DNA from: Parietaria judaica
Lineage: Eukaryota; Streptophyta; Magnoliopsida; Rosales; Urticaceae
Length of the DNA: 64,000 nucleotides
Direction: 5' to 3'
NCBI GenBank assembly: GCA_954871525.1
Contig: OX940862.1
Location: 34,402,232-34,466,231, forward strand
Positions within the stretch are counted from its first letter, which is position 1; each line of letters opens with the position of its first letter. The notes under the pieces are model-generated. The model was not told the origin of the DNA and did not search any database. It worked only from the letters and a program-made list of their open reading frames with translations. Shown here one piece after another: positions 34,986-45,756 of this stretch. The position numbers and the translations under genes are program-made.

Positions 34986-35638
34986 ATATAAAAAAATGAT
35001 TACAACTTATATATATATGTATAAAAAACTTCAAAAAAATATCACATTTTCTAATTCTGAAAGGGCGATATATGTACAAAGACCCATACTATTTTTCTTT
35101 TCGTAGACAATAATATGTTTCAACAACAATAATGATCAACTACCTGACTGCCATTACATGATAGTGGGTTCAAATAATGCTTAATACCAACTCACGACCA
35201 CCACTCACACTTGACAACACCACGGTGGATTTATTCACATCTAATAATGTTCAATACCGTCTCACACTTGCTAACCATTGCAGATGCTCCAAATTACGCC
35301 TTCCAGGAATTACAAGACTACCACTCAGGTTCAACTTTAAAAGAAATAAGAACTAAAGATTTAAGACGGACTTAATTTTTTCCAAAAATTGTATCTCTTA
35401 GGCCTAAACTTTATATATTATATCTCGATAAACATCTCTGTTACTTCCAGTATTTTGAAAGTTTTTTATCAAATAAGTTCTTCAAATAAGCTTATGTTTT
35501 CATTGTAAGTTTCTAATTTTTAATAATTACTAGTATGTCTCACTCTCTGTACTAACAAATTTGACATACTTAAGTAACACGTGTAACTTAAATCGGAGCT
35601 TTTTTTGTGTCTTCCTTACAACGATACTTATACAATAA
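34986..35638 (+). other. Spacer, possibly viral non-coding region
   Basis: No gene. It contains a TATA-like CTTTATATATTATA at about 35410 and repeated AATACC(A/G)(A/T)CTCAC motifs (35190-35270). It follows directly on the viral ORF remnant and could be its intergenic promoter/leader region. Confidence 0.3.
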
Positions 35639-35647
35639 TTAATAAAA

Positions 35648-36410
35648 AGGTTAATTGCGGCAATAATGCACAACCTTTGGTCAACAGGAGTTTTAGGTCC
35701 CCAACCTTTCAAAGTGTGGGCAAAAATACACAACGTTTATTGAATGTAAAATCCGTTGGTCCTTCCGTTAGGGATGTTAAATTCTGCTGATGTGGCATCG
35801 TTATATTGCCAAATGGACTGCCAACTTGTAATATAAATTACATAAATTAATTAATAAGTGTAAATTAAATCATATTTTAATTAAAAAAAATGAATACTTT
35901 AAATTAATAAATTATTTTTACACCCCCCTAAAAATCTAACAGACTCTTCAACGAACATGACTAAAATTTTGAAAAAATTAAACACGACTAAAATTTGCAA
36001 AGACTACATAACGATATTTATTAAAAACGACTAAACTTTTGGAAAAGTGACCGATTATTAAAAACAACTTTAATTTAAAAAATAACATAGTTAAGATGTG
36101 AATAATATTGAAGCATGAGTTTAAAAATAGGAACTACGCGTTAAATAAGTATTGCTCGTTAATTTAAAGTTTTAATTTATTTTTTGAATCATAATTAAAA
36201 TATTATTTAATTTATTTTTATCAATTAGCCACAAGTTGGTAGTCCATTTGCCAGTATAAAGATGCCACATCAGCAGAATTTAACATCCCTAACGGAAGGA
36301 CCAGCGAATTTTACATTCAACAACCGTTGTATATTTTGCCCACACTTTGAAAGGTTAGGGACCTAAAACCCTGTTAACCAAAAGTTGTGCATTATTGCCG
36401 CAATTAACCC
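35648..36410. mobile_element. MULE-type foldback element (763 bp)
   Basis: Long arms AGGTTAATTGCGGCAATAATGC... (35648 onward) and ...GCATTATTGCCGCAATTAACCC (to 36410) pair over roughly 180 bp. Identical 9-bp duplications TTAATAAAA flank it (35639-35647, 36411-36419). The AT-rich centre has no protein. It lies 217 bp beyond the stop of the GEM-like gene. Confidence 0.9.
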
Positions 36411-36627
36411 TTAATAAAATAAAAACATAAAAAAAGTGCGATAGTACATAATAAAATACTTGGTAATCTGAAATCCCACATTAATTTACGTCTCACTCTA
36501 ATTATACAAAACATCAAGGACGACGAGTATTATTACAACACATATTGTCTCGCCATTTGGCTATAATTAACCTCTAATAATATAGAGAAAGTGTTCTTAA
36601 GGAATTATTGTCAGATGGATCAATTAA

Positions 36628-39600
36628 TTAATTAATAGGTATTTGCGTTGCATTAAGTTCAGCTATACTCTTGAGGGCATTATCGTAAGAAATAAACCCC
36701 ATGAACCAGAACTCATGTCCATCGCTTGTCACTATATTTATGTATTTCTCTGAAGGCTTCCATTGGTTTGCAGACGTGTTCACCTTTCTCAACTGCTCTT
36801 TTTGTATCACTACCTGCAAAAACACCCAAAGGAATGATTCAAGTAAGTTATACCCTAAAAAATAGATACATTTTCCGTATAAATACCCGATCTTATAATA
36901 AGTGTACTAGCTTATCCCTTATTTTTTTTTTCTTTTCTTCTAAGTACACCCGAAGGCCCAAAAGTAGTGTAGAAATCGAATTTCGTCCATGTCTACGTTA
37001 CCTCCACATAAATAAAGTTGGGTCTCGATATTATGTTTGCCGGCCCCTGAGTAATATTATGGCTAAACAAATTGATAGAGTATGATATCATATTTGGTAT
37101 GTAAATGAATATTTATATCACAAATATTGAGAAGAAAACATTTGATATGTTCATTATGTTAACATTTTGATTCAAATTTCGAGTGTTTGGAAATTGGGCT
37201 TTATTTCACAAATCGAAGTTGGACGAGACAAAATGTTAACGGCCTTGATTGGGCCTTGAGGAGGATCCCAATAAAGAAAGAAAAATGTATACAAATATTT
37301 TGTAAGCTTTTAATTTATCCATTCCAACATATATACATGATAAATGTGCTCTTCAAAAGTCATCAATTCACATGAAACGTAGGTTGATAAAAAGGAAAAA
37401 AAAAACAAACAAACAAACATGAAATGTAGGAGATTGAATAATAATAAAAAAGAATAAAAATTAAATTGCAAAAGGAGTAACATATTAGGGTCAATTGCGG
37501 AAAAAATACCCAACCTTTGTCAATACTCTCCTCTAGGTACCCAACCTCAATAAACGTAGGCAAAAATATCCAACGTCACACTTTTGTCGCTGACCAACTA
37601 ACGCCATTAGACAGTGCCTACGTGGTCGTTAGGTTGTCTCATGTGGCAAGCCACGTGGCCAAAAGTTAGGTACTTTTACCGCCACATGGCATTTTTAAAA
37701 CATATATATAAATATATTTTTATTTTTTCTTTCCTGTTGACCAATTTTTTTTTCTTTACTTATATCAAACATAATCAAATAATTTTATAAAATATGTACT
37801 TATAAAAAAAGTTATTTTTTTAAATAATCAAATAATTACTTAAAAATTATTAGTTTTAATTTATTTAAAAATAAAATATTTCCCGTGGCCCATATTTTAA
37901 ATTATTTTTTACATATGTTAAATATAATCAAATAGTTTAATAAAATATGTTTTTATGAAAAAAAATTCTTACAGGAATAGTTTCTAATTTTTGAATAGAC
38001 TATATTAAATTTTTGAAACTAAAACATTATTGTATATAATATCACGGTCATTTTAGTTTTTATATTATAACCAAAAACGCATATGTTAGTTTTTCCTTTT
38101 TCACTTTAAAACAAAAAATAACGCTATTAAGGTTAAACACAACTTTTACCATTCACCAAACTTTCGGTTTAAAATTCAGTTTGAACCGATATTTGATACA
38201 ATTATTTTTTTAATCATGCCTTAATTTCATATATGTTATATGTCTTCAAAAATCATATCATGCCTAATTTTAATATAAAATGCATGTGATATTATATATA
38301 AATAATAATGTTTTAGTTTAAAAAAATTAATATAATCTATTCAAAAATCGGAAATTATTCCGGTAAGAAAGAAAATATTTTTTTTTTATAAAAATATATG
38401 TAAAAAAATAAAAATAAAAATATGTGCCACGGGAAAGATATTCATTTTAAATAAATTAAAAGTAATAAATTTAGGGTTATTTTAAAAAATGCCCATTTTG
38501 TGTCAAAAGTTTAAGAAAAATGCCCACTGTGTGTATTTTTTACTCTCACGCATGGGCATTTTTCTTAAACGTTTGACACAAAATGGGCATTTCTTATAAT
38601 TTCTATAAATTTTAAGTAATTCTTGATTATTTAAAAAAAATAGCATATTTTTTTTATCAGTACATATTTATAAAATTATTTGATATTGTTTGATAGGTAA
38701 AAAAAATATAAAAATATTGGCCAACGGGAAAGAAAAAATCTATTTTTTTTTTTAAAAAGTCACGTGGCAGCAAAAGTACCCAACTTTTGGCCACGTGGCA
38801 TGCTACATGAGACAGCCTAACAACCACGTGTCTAACATCGTTAGTTGGTAGGCGACAAAAGTGTGACGTTGGGTACTTTCGCTTACGTTTATTGAGGTTG
38901 AGTACCTATTGGAGAATATTGACAAAGATCGAGTATTTTAACCGCAATTAACCCTTATTATACTCAAACCCCCATTGATTAAAAGATAGAAATCACTTAC
39001 TAGACTTTAATTTAATCATTAAACTAATCACTATTAACCCTCTTTATATATCTTAATGGATGTATAAATCCCTCTTTAAACTTATCTTATTTAATCTAGG
39101 TCGTCGGTTTGATGCTCCACGCTCGGCCCATAATTTTTTTCTTCAAATAATCAAATTGTTTTTTTTTTGTTGTTGCAAACTATTGTTGATAACTTTTTTT
39201 ATTAATAAAACATGTAAATAATTTATAAGAAATGGAAATAAAAATTTAATTACAAAAGTGTCGGTTTCGGTTTTCTGACGAAAATTCCCATATTAAATTA
39301 GAATTTTCGATTGAATATATTTATAGCCTATTAGAACTAATCACTCTTGCATATTCTTAAAAATCATTTAGTTGGATTTAATTATCCTCTAACAACTATA
39401 TAGACAGATCAAAGTAGATAAAGAAAGAAAGAAACCTTGTAGTAAAGGAAGTGAGGATTAATAGTTGTGGCCGGTGTTGAGCATTGGCTGAGAGGGAATT
39501 CGCTGCAAAAGGCGATTCTTTTATCGGAAACATAGAGAGTGCCGAGGAGAGGGCCAGAGAGCGTAGAGAGGTGACAAGCATAAGCGTGGAAGAGCTTCTC

Positions 39601-40471
39601 CGCTCCCAATTTCGGAAAGCTTTGCTCGAAGATCTTGTCGTAGCCTCCATGCGCCACCGCCTTTGTCGCCTGCGAGAGCTGGGCCATTGCCGCATTCGAT
39701 ATGTTCGGACTCATTTTGACTGTCTCACGAAACAATTACCTAGTGAACATTTGCACGAATAGTGAAGGTATTTTGTCCTTCCAAATTATACAACTAAATG
39801 TTTGACAGGCAAATTTTCCTTTATGTTTCGAGACAGGAGTCAAAGCGTTACATTGAGAATTGCTTTTCTAACCGTATTTATCGATTTCAAGGAATATGAC
39901 TAAAATATATTAAATACTTATATGCACATAATCATAATCATTGTATAAGTACATGTTAGAAATCATAAAGGCTAGACTTACTATAGAGGTAGACATCAAT
40001 ATATTATTACCACTACAAAATCAATTTATATGGCTGTAAATGAAATTTGTTTATCTAATTATACACGGTAAATGCGATTTCCGGTATAAGGTTTACAATA
40101 AATCAAGTATAAACTTGCAGCCAAATGATTTGCAGATAATCTGAGTATCACTAAGTATTACTCACGGTGGTTCCAAATTTCGTCTGCCATAACCTCGGCT
40201 TTTGTTGCCGCTTTTTCCAACATCTTTGCATATCGACCAAGCGATCCCGAAGCTTTCATCCTCTGCCCTGAAACACCTGTATTACAGCCTTATATTCCGT
40301 GTGTTTGTATATTATATATATATATATATATATATAGGATAAATTATACTGACCGTTGGATGAGGAAGAAGATACGGGAATAGGAGAACAGAGAACGTAA
40401 GGGTTACCATCTTTGGCGTTAGTATTGTTGGGTTTGATTGAGTTTAAGGAAGATGAAGAGTGGGTGTTCAT
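36628..40471 (-). CDS. GEM-like GRAM-domain protein, four exons
   Basis: Exons on the minus strand: 40354-40471, 40166-40267, 39436-39719, 36628-36813. All introns are GT-AG and the phases join to 230 codons including stop (229 aa). Exon 1 is a Ser/Asn-rich leader. Exon 2 is helical (KMLEKAATKAEVMADEIWN). Exon 3 starts MSPNISNAAMAQLSQ and carries GGYDKIFEQSF and GPLLGTLYVSDKRIAFCS; exon 4 starts VVIQKEQLRKVN. This is the GRAM domain layout of the plant GEM-like/ABA-responsive family (phosphoinositide/membrane binding; GEM itself links cell division to epidermal fate in Arabidopsis). The ~230-aa length suits the short members. The 2.6-kb third intron is swollen by a foldback element at 37487-38955. 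The paralogue was not determined. Confidence 0.9.
37487..38955. mobile_element. Large MULE-like foldback element in intron 3 of the GEM-like gene
   Basis: A nearly complete inverted repeat: AGGGTCAATTGCGG... at the left mirrors ...CCGCAATTAACCCT at the right, and arms match over several hundred bp (e.g. GCCACGTGGCCAAAAGTT inverted at about 38780-38800). The termini are close to those of the 35648-36410 element. No clean 9-bp TSD remains. No protein. Confidence 0.75.
38474..38605. mobile_element. Small foldback nested in the intronic element
   Basis: AATGCCCATTTTGTGTCAAA and its inverse TTTGACACAAAATGGGCATT form ~55-bp arms around a short loop, near the centre of the larger foldback. Ends and TSD are unclear. 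Confidence 0.6.
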
Positions 40472-40608
40472 GGTTCTCGACTTCTTGTTGCAATTGGTAC
40501 ATGCAATTTCTTTTTATTTACTTCTTCAAGTTATGAAGGGGTATAGGAATCAAAGAATCTAATCAAAAGGTAGCAAAAGTGGTCAATACACTCTTAATAC
40601 ACACGCAC

Positions 40609-40611
<3 letters not shown>

Positions 40612-40663
<52 letters not shown>
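40612..40663. repeat. (TA)n microsatellite upstream of the GEM-like gene
   Basis: About 26 TA units, 140 bp upstream of the start codon. It may contain or mask the TATA element of the gene. Confidence 0.9.
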
Positions 40664-40669
<6 letters not shown>

Positions 40670-40808
40670 GCATTATCAAATGGAATCTTATCGTGACACC
40701 GCCCAAATCCCTAGCAAAATATGCGAAGGAACAATGTGCTTTTAAGGTACGATCGATACTCAATTTTATAAGGTGTACTAGTTTTACTACTAGTTTTGAT
40801 ATTAAGAA

Positions 40809-41047
40809 GGGATAATAGCGGCATAAGTCCTTAACCTTTACTCAACTGGGGCGGGATGACATGTATGGTGACATGTCGGATTACGTGGCGTCCACGTTGA
40901 CGAGAAGCTGACCACGCAAACGTTGACTACTTCCGTTAGTCAAATATGGACAAAAATCATCTTTTGTACTTATACCGCTATTAAATGAGGTTGGGGCTAT
41001 GCCGCCCCAGTTGAGTAAAGGTTGAGGACTTATGCCGCTATTATCCC
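40809..41047. mobile_element. MULE-type miniature element (239 bp)
   Basis: Arms GGGATAATAGCGGCATAAGTCC... and ...GGACTTATGCCGCTATTATCCC pair over ~60 bp. The 9-bp duplications TATTAAGAA (40800-40808, 41048-41056) are identical. It sits ~340 bp upstream of the GEM-like start codon. Confidence 0.92.
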
Positions 41048-41754
41048 TATTAAGAAATGGCTTGAAGCATTAAGAAAAATCATGTTGTACAAGACATGGC
41101 TTGTAGCTTGGAGACTATTAAATCAACAATTTTAAGGAGACAAACTAAAAAATATCTATCATCCATGTGGATATGGGGCAATCCTCATAGAATCTTTATT
41201 TCAATAAAGCCATGATATTTGTTAGAGAAAATAGCCGTATAAATATTAAAAATATCTTTAAATTATTTAAAAACACAAATTTCTTCTTAGAATGTGAGAG
41301 TAGTGACAAAAAATACTTTATGTTTGAAATTCTAAAATTTCGCTTATTTTTTTTAGGGTTCTTAAGGGTAATAGCCAATCTTGAAAGTGGGTTTAGCAAA
41401 ATAGCCAAACTTTGGTTAATTTTGTAAACTAGCCAATTAACCATTTAAGTGAATTTCTAATTACATTATTACCCTTAATAATTAAAAACGAAATTAAAAA
41501 TAAATACAAATTAACCACGTAATTTGTGGGTTATTAATCTGAAAAAATCAATGACATTAATTATGAATAATTATATTAATTAAAAATTTATTTATTTTCA
41601 TTAATTAAAAATATTGCTATTAATTGAAATAGCTATAAATATGGTAACAACCAAAACCAAACATTTTTTTTATATAATTCGAATTTTAAATTAAAAAAAA
41701 TTATATAATTTTCGGATTTATTTTTTTTTTTAAAAATATAAACAAATTAAAGAC

Positions 41755-41955
41755 GCGTATTAACGTAAATCAACAACGAATCATAGTAAATTAACATCGA
41801 ATTAACGTAAATTAATAACGAATTTACAATGAATTAACAACGAATTTACGTTAATTTACGTAAATTAACAACGAATTTACAATGAATTAACAACAAATTT
41901 ACGTTAATTCGTAAATTAACAACGAATTAACGTAAATTAACAACGAATCAACGTA
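41755..41955. repeat. AACGAAT/ACGTAAATT minisatellite
   Basis: Irregular tandem array of AACAACGAATT, TTACGTTAATT and ACGTAAATTAAC motifs in both orientations, with local palindromes, directly next to the captured gene fragment. Confidence 0.8.
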
Positions 41956-42640
41956 ATCTCATCGTCGTTGAAGGCGCCGGAGCCGGCGGTGCTGCTCCCC
42001 CTCGGAGACGGGGATCCCAACAGCCTAAAACCTTTGAGCAAACATCGATCACATCGTTGAACCCAGTCGCCAATACGCTGAGCTGAAGCCGCAGCCTAAG
42101 ATCCCGAGTTCTCCTCAACAGACACCGAAACGATCTTCCTAAATATTTTGCCCACTCAGCCGGCAGCCCACCGCCGGTCAACCAAACCGAAAACTGTGAC
42201 TGGTCCCCGCGCGCCGCCACCTCGGCTCGGTAGAATCTCGCGAGATCGATGAGCATCGACGGCTGGAGAGGAAGCACCGCCACGAACTCTGCGACAAACT
42301 CTTCTAGAAGTTCCGGCTTGAGCATCTGGTTCCACAAGACCAAGGCCCACTCGCTCGGTTGGTTGAGTTTGTAAGCCTCGGCTACGATTAAAGCTTCTTG
42401 GAAGCGCGATTGGTCGCAAACGGCGCGGCGAGCGTTGGTCTCAGAGAGGCGGAGCCAGTGGATGTCGGGTATGCGGATCTGGAGGGAGAGAAGGGAGGCG
42501 TGGGCACAGGCGCGTCGGGTTTTGTTTCCAGCATCGATGGAGGAGTGGACTTCCGCGGCTTCAATGGAGTACCGCATAGCGTCCAGCAAGTCTTCGTTGT
42601 GGTCTCGGTCTTTGCGGCGGAACCACTGCTCCGAGGATTG
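41948..42640 (-). pseudogene. Captured fragment of a spatacsin-like (C-terminal) gene
   Basis: A minus-strand frame of over 210 codons without ATG start; it is already open at 42640 behind a (CT)n run. It reads RYSIEAAEVHSSIDAGNKTR, ETNARRAVCDQSRFQEALIV, LNQPSEWALVLWNQML, FVAVLPLQPSMLIDLARFYR and GLPAEWAKYLGRSFRCLL. This is the highly conserved C-terminal region of plant spatacsin-like proteins (SPG11-type, lysosome/vacuole trafficking in animals; plant role unclear). The full proteins exceed 2,000 residues, so this is a small piece. Family likeness stops near 42000 and the frame ends in unrelated Pro-rich residues at 41948. Conservation suggests recent capture. Confidence 0.8.
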
Positions 42641-42646
42641 GTCGGC

Positions 42647-42655
<9 letters not shown>

Positions 42656-42676
<21 letters not shown>
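42656..42676. repeat. (GA)n microsatellite
   Basis: About ten GA units at the border of the captured spatacsin-like fragment. Confidence 0.85.
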
Positions 42677-42678
<2 letters not shown>

Positions 42679-42937
42679 ATCGATGGAAATATTCAAATTG
42701 GCTATTAAATTCCTAAATTTGTGCATAATTAATTAAGCTTGATTTGTGCTGATTTTTTTTAATTAATTACGAAAATTATAATTAAAATGTTTAATTAAAG
42801 GGTATTATAGAGATAAAAAATGTTATTAAAATGCCACCTCATGTTAATTGGCTAGTTTACAAAATTAACCAAAGTTTGACTATTTTACTAATCCTATGTT
42901 TCAATTTGGCTATTTGGTGCAATTTCTCTTATTTTTA

Positions 42938-43992
42938 AAACCTTCACTGTCCATACGTTAATGACATGTATAGCACGCTGAAGATGACACATCATTATCT
43001 CAAATTAGCTAAACATAAAAATTTGGCTGATATGAGATAATAACGTGGCATCATCAGCACGCCACAATATGTTATTTAACATCTGAGCACTGATAACGTA
43101 GAAGAGGAACAAATGAATTTTCAATTTTTCAACACCTTAGATATTTTTGGGAGTACTTTTAAGTTCTAGAAAGATATTTGTAACTTGCAATGATTTAAGG
43201 GCATCTATGTTGTTATTTTCCCTATATTATTTGTAAGCTCCACCTAGCGGATTATTCTATTTTTACTCCACTTTACATTATATCTCACGTCAAATTATAG
43301 TAGTCAATCCTAATCGCGAAATAAAATATTTTATTATATTAAATTTCTCTTATATATCTCTAAAAAAAAATTCATATATATATTTATAGTCTTATAGTCT
43401 TATACTTGGTATATAGTTTTCAATTATACCATTTAATTATTATTTTGATAATAAAAAAATTATTTAATATTTTCATTTAAAATATGAATTTAGTTTTTAC
43501 AAAATGCAGAAATCATTACTGTATTCTGAAATATTTTGGTCTTTTAAATAATTCGAAATAATAAATTTACATAAGTTAAACACTTAATGATTTATATGCA
43601 TAATCTGGGGTTGAATATTGAAGAAATTTAAAAAGCGTAACTTTCTGTGTTCTAAAAAAATTATTAAAAAAAACGTTGAACAATGCTTGACTCGCAAGCG
43701 TCCAAGACTCGGGAACGGAAGGATGTCTATTTAGGTGCTCACATTAGCTTCAACAATGACAAACTGTATCTTTTATCTCAAGTATTCGATTTAGATGTTC
43801 CGCATATTCAATCGAAGCTAGGAACGATTACTACAAGATGCGGGAGAGAACACTGCCGAAACTAGATTGTAGGGGGGCAAAGTTGGGTATTTCGTGAATC
43901 CACTGGACTTTTGTAATATGTTACCTTAATTAATAAAATGTTGTTTTAAATTGTTGTCTTTATACTTATTTTGTTGTCATTTTGATGAAATC
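42938..43992. other. Intergenic spacer with a short foldback
   Basis: No supported gene. An inverted pair (AGCACGCTGAAGATGACACATCATTATCTCA and its mirror TGAGATAATAACGTGGCATCATCAGCACGC) spans about 42972-43070 and may be a MITE scrap. A 60-codon ORF at 43683 matches nothing recognised. Confidence 0.5.
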
Positions 43993-43995
43993 TAA

Positions 43996-44901
43996 GAGTG
44001 TGTTTGTTTACATTAAGATTAAGACATATGAATCTGAATACAAATCTGAATGATAAGATGTGACATCTAAATTTGAATGAGTAAATTTAAGTGTGTTTGT
44101 TTTCTAAGATCTGAATGTAGATCTGAATATATTTTTCTTGTAAAATTAAATTTTATTGTACACCTATTAATATATACTGATTATTTTTAATAGCAATATA
44201 AATCTAAATTTATATAATTTATGTAATAAAATCAAATTATTATATTTTTCATTAAAATTCCATTGAAAATGTTATATAATAATAATAATATATAATAACA
44301 TATAAATATAATAATTTTTTAAGACTTTATTTGAAAAATCGTACACTATAGAAAGTTCTACCATCTATAAAATTATTTATGATAATTAATTTTAATGATT
44401 AATTTATTTATTTAATTGGAAAATTTGTATATATGCGAATAAAACGTAATATATATATATATTAACGAATTGATATATTTGATGAATTTTAATTACAAAT
44501 TTTGAATAAATTTTTTATTTTAATATTTATTTTTATATATTCAATTTTTTATAGTGTCGAAACTATATCTTCCCTCCTTTCATTCGATTCATCTCGTCGT
44601 AAGCTTTCCAACGGTATATCTACGAGTCAAATCGATGTTCGGTTTAAGAGTTGCAGAGTTTTAAAGTTTTAGGGAGTTGAGAGAAAAATAAATTTGAAGA
44701 GAGAATATAAGGAGAGGAGTGAACATGATATGCCAAATTGTTGGTCTTAATAGATAAGACATGAGTGTAGATCTGACCGAATAAGTGAAAATTCGGATCT
44801 GTTAAGATATTTAAAAAGAAAAAAAAATTAAATGCACTTAATGACTTTTAAATCTTATCCATTAAGATTCAGAGGTTCATTAAGTGCAAACAAACACAGC
44901 C
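43996..44901. mobile_element. PIF/Harbinger-like miniature element (906 bp)
   Basis: Ends GAGTGTGTTTGTTTACATTAAG and TTAAGTGCAAACAAACACAGCC form an imperfect terminal inverted repeat. Both sides carry TAA (43993-43995, 44902-44904), fitting the 3-bp TAA/TTA target of PIF/Harbinger. A second AGTGTGTTTGTTTTCTAAG copy lies inside at 44090. No transposase. Confidence 0.65.
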
Positions 44902-44955
44902 TAAACCTTTATGTTTTTTTTGAAACTTAAGGTTTTGTCTGGTTTCACTATTAAG

Positions 44956-45748
44956 TAGGACTGAGACCAAAACCGGGAACAAGGAATTTGACTAGTTTTT
45001 ATCCTTGTCCCGGAAAAATCGGGACACCGTTTTCTGTCCCAGTTTTGGTTCTGGTGATGAAAAGTCTTTTTTTTTTTAAATCACAACCGGGAAGGGAACC
45101 GGGACACTGATCAAAATCCATTTTTTAGGACCAAAATTCGAGACGAAAACCGGGACAAAATCAAAGATAGAAAGATGAAAAAAAAAACCAAATCCATAAT
45201 GCAAATTACCAAATCCGAGTACAAAACTAAAATATAAAATAAACAAATGCAAGACCCGAGTTCATGTCGTGAAATTCACAATACCAAATCCAAATCTCAG
45301 TGCAAAAAACCGAGTCTAAAATGCTAAACAGTAAATACCGAGTACAAATAAATTGTTTTCTTTTTATAACAAAACGACATATAAAAAATGACATGTTAAA
45401 TAAAATACCGAGTAATGGTTGAAAAATAAATGCCATGTTAAAATAATTGGCTGAAAAAAATAAAATAATGGATTAAAAACCTAATAATAAACGACTTATA
45501 AGAAATTTCAATGCTAAAAAAACGACGAACTTATAAAAAAATGACATAAAACCGAAACCGGGACAAGAAAACCGGGAAATTCATATTTTGAATTGGTTTT
45601 GGTTTTGGTTTTTCAAACCGAAACCGGGACATCCCTTTTTAGGTTATATTAAAAAGAAAAATTGATTTTTTTTTTTATGAAAAACAGTCCGGTACCGCGA
45701 CCAGAACCGGGACAAAACCGGGAACCAAGTACAAAATTTTCACTCCTA
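44956..45748. mobile_element. hAT-type non-autonomous element (793 bp)
   Basis: Ends TAGGACTGAGACCAAAACCGGG and ...AAATTTTCACTCCTA. Identical 8-bp duplications CTATTAAG flank it (44948-44955, 45749-45756). The interior is full of CCGGGAC/AACCGGG subterminal motifs in both orientations. No transposase. Confidence 0.88.
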
Positions 45749-45756
45749 CTATTAAG

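Larger units (their letters stand above)
41356..42928. mobile_element. Pack-MULE-like element carrying a host gene fragment
   Basis: Inverted arms of about 100 bp: GCAAAATAGCCAAACTTTGG..TAATTTTGTAAACTAGCCAATTAAC (from 41397) is mirrored at 42844-42915. Flanks TTTTTTTTA (41347-41355) and TTATTTTTA (42929-42937) agree at 8 of 9 bases, a plausible aged Mutator-type duplication. Between the arms are an AT-rich part, a minisatellite (41755-41955) and a GC-rich piece of a host spatacsin-like gene (41990-42640). Carrying host exon sequence between MULE termini is the definition of a Pack-MULE. Confidence 0.7.

Noticed and set aside
37487..38955. 9-bp TSD for the intronic foldback
   Set aside because: Flanks AACATATTA and TTATTATAC do not match; no duplication is claimed.
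40256..40471. 71-codon ORF as a complete small gene
   Set aside because: Its first 39 codons are exon 1 of the GEM-like gene; the remainder is translated intron, including a (TA)n run.
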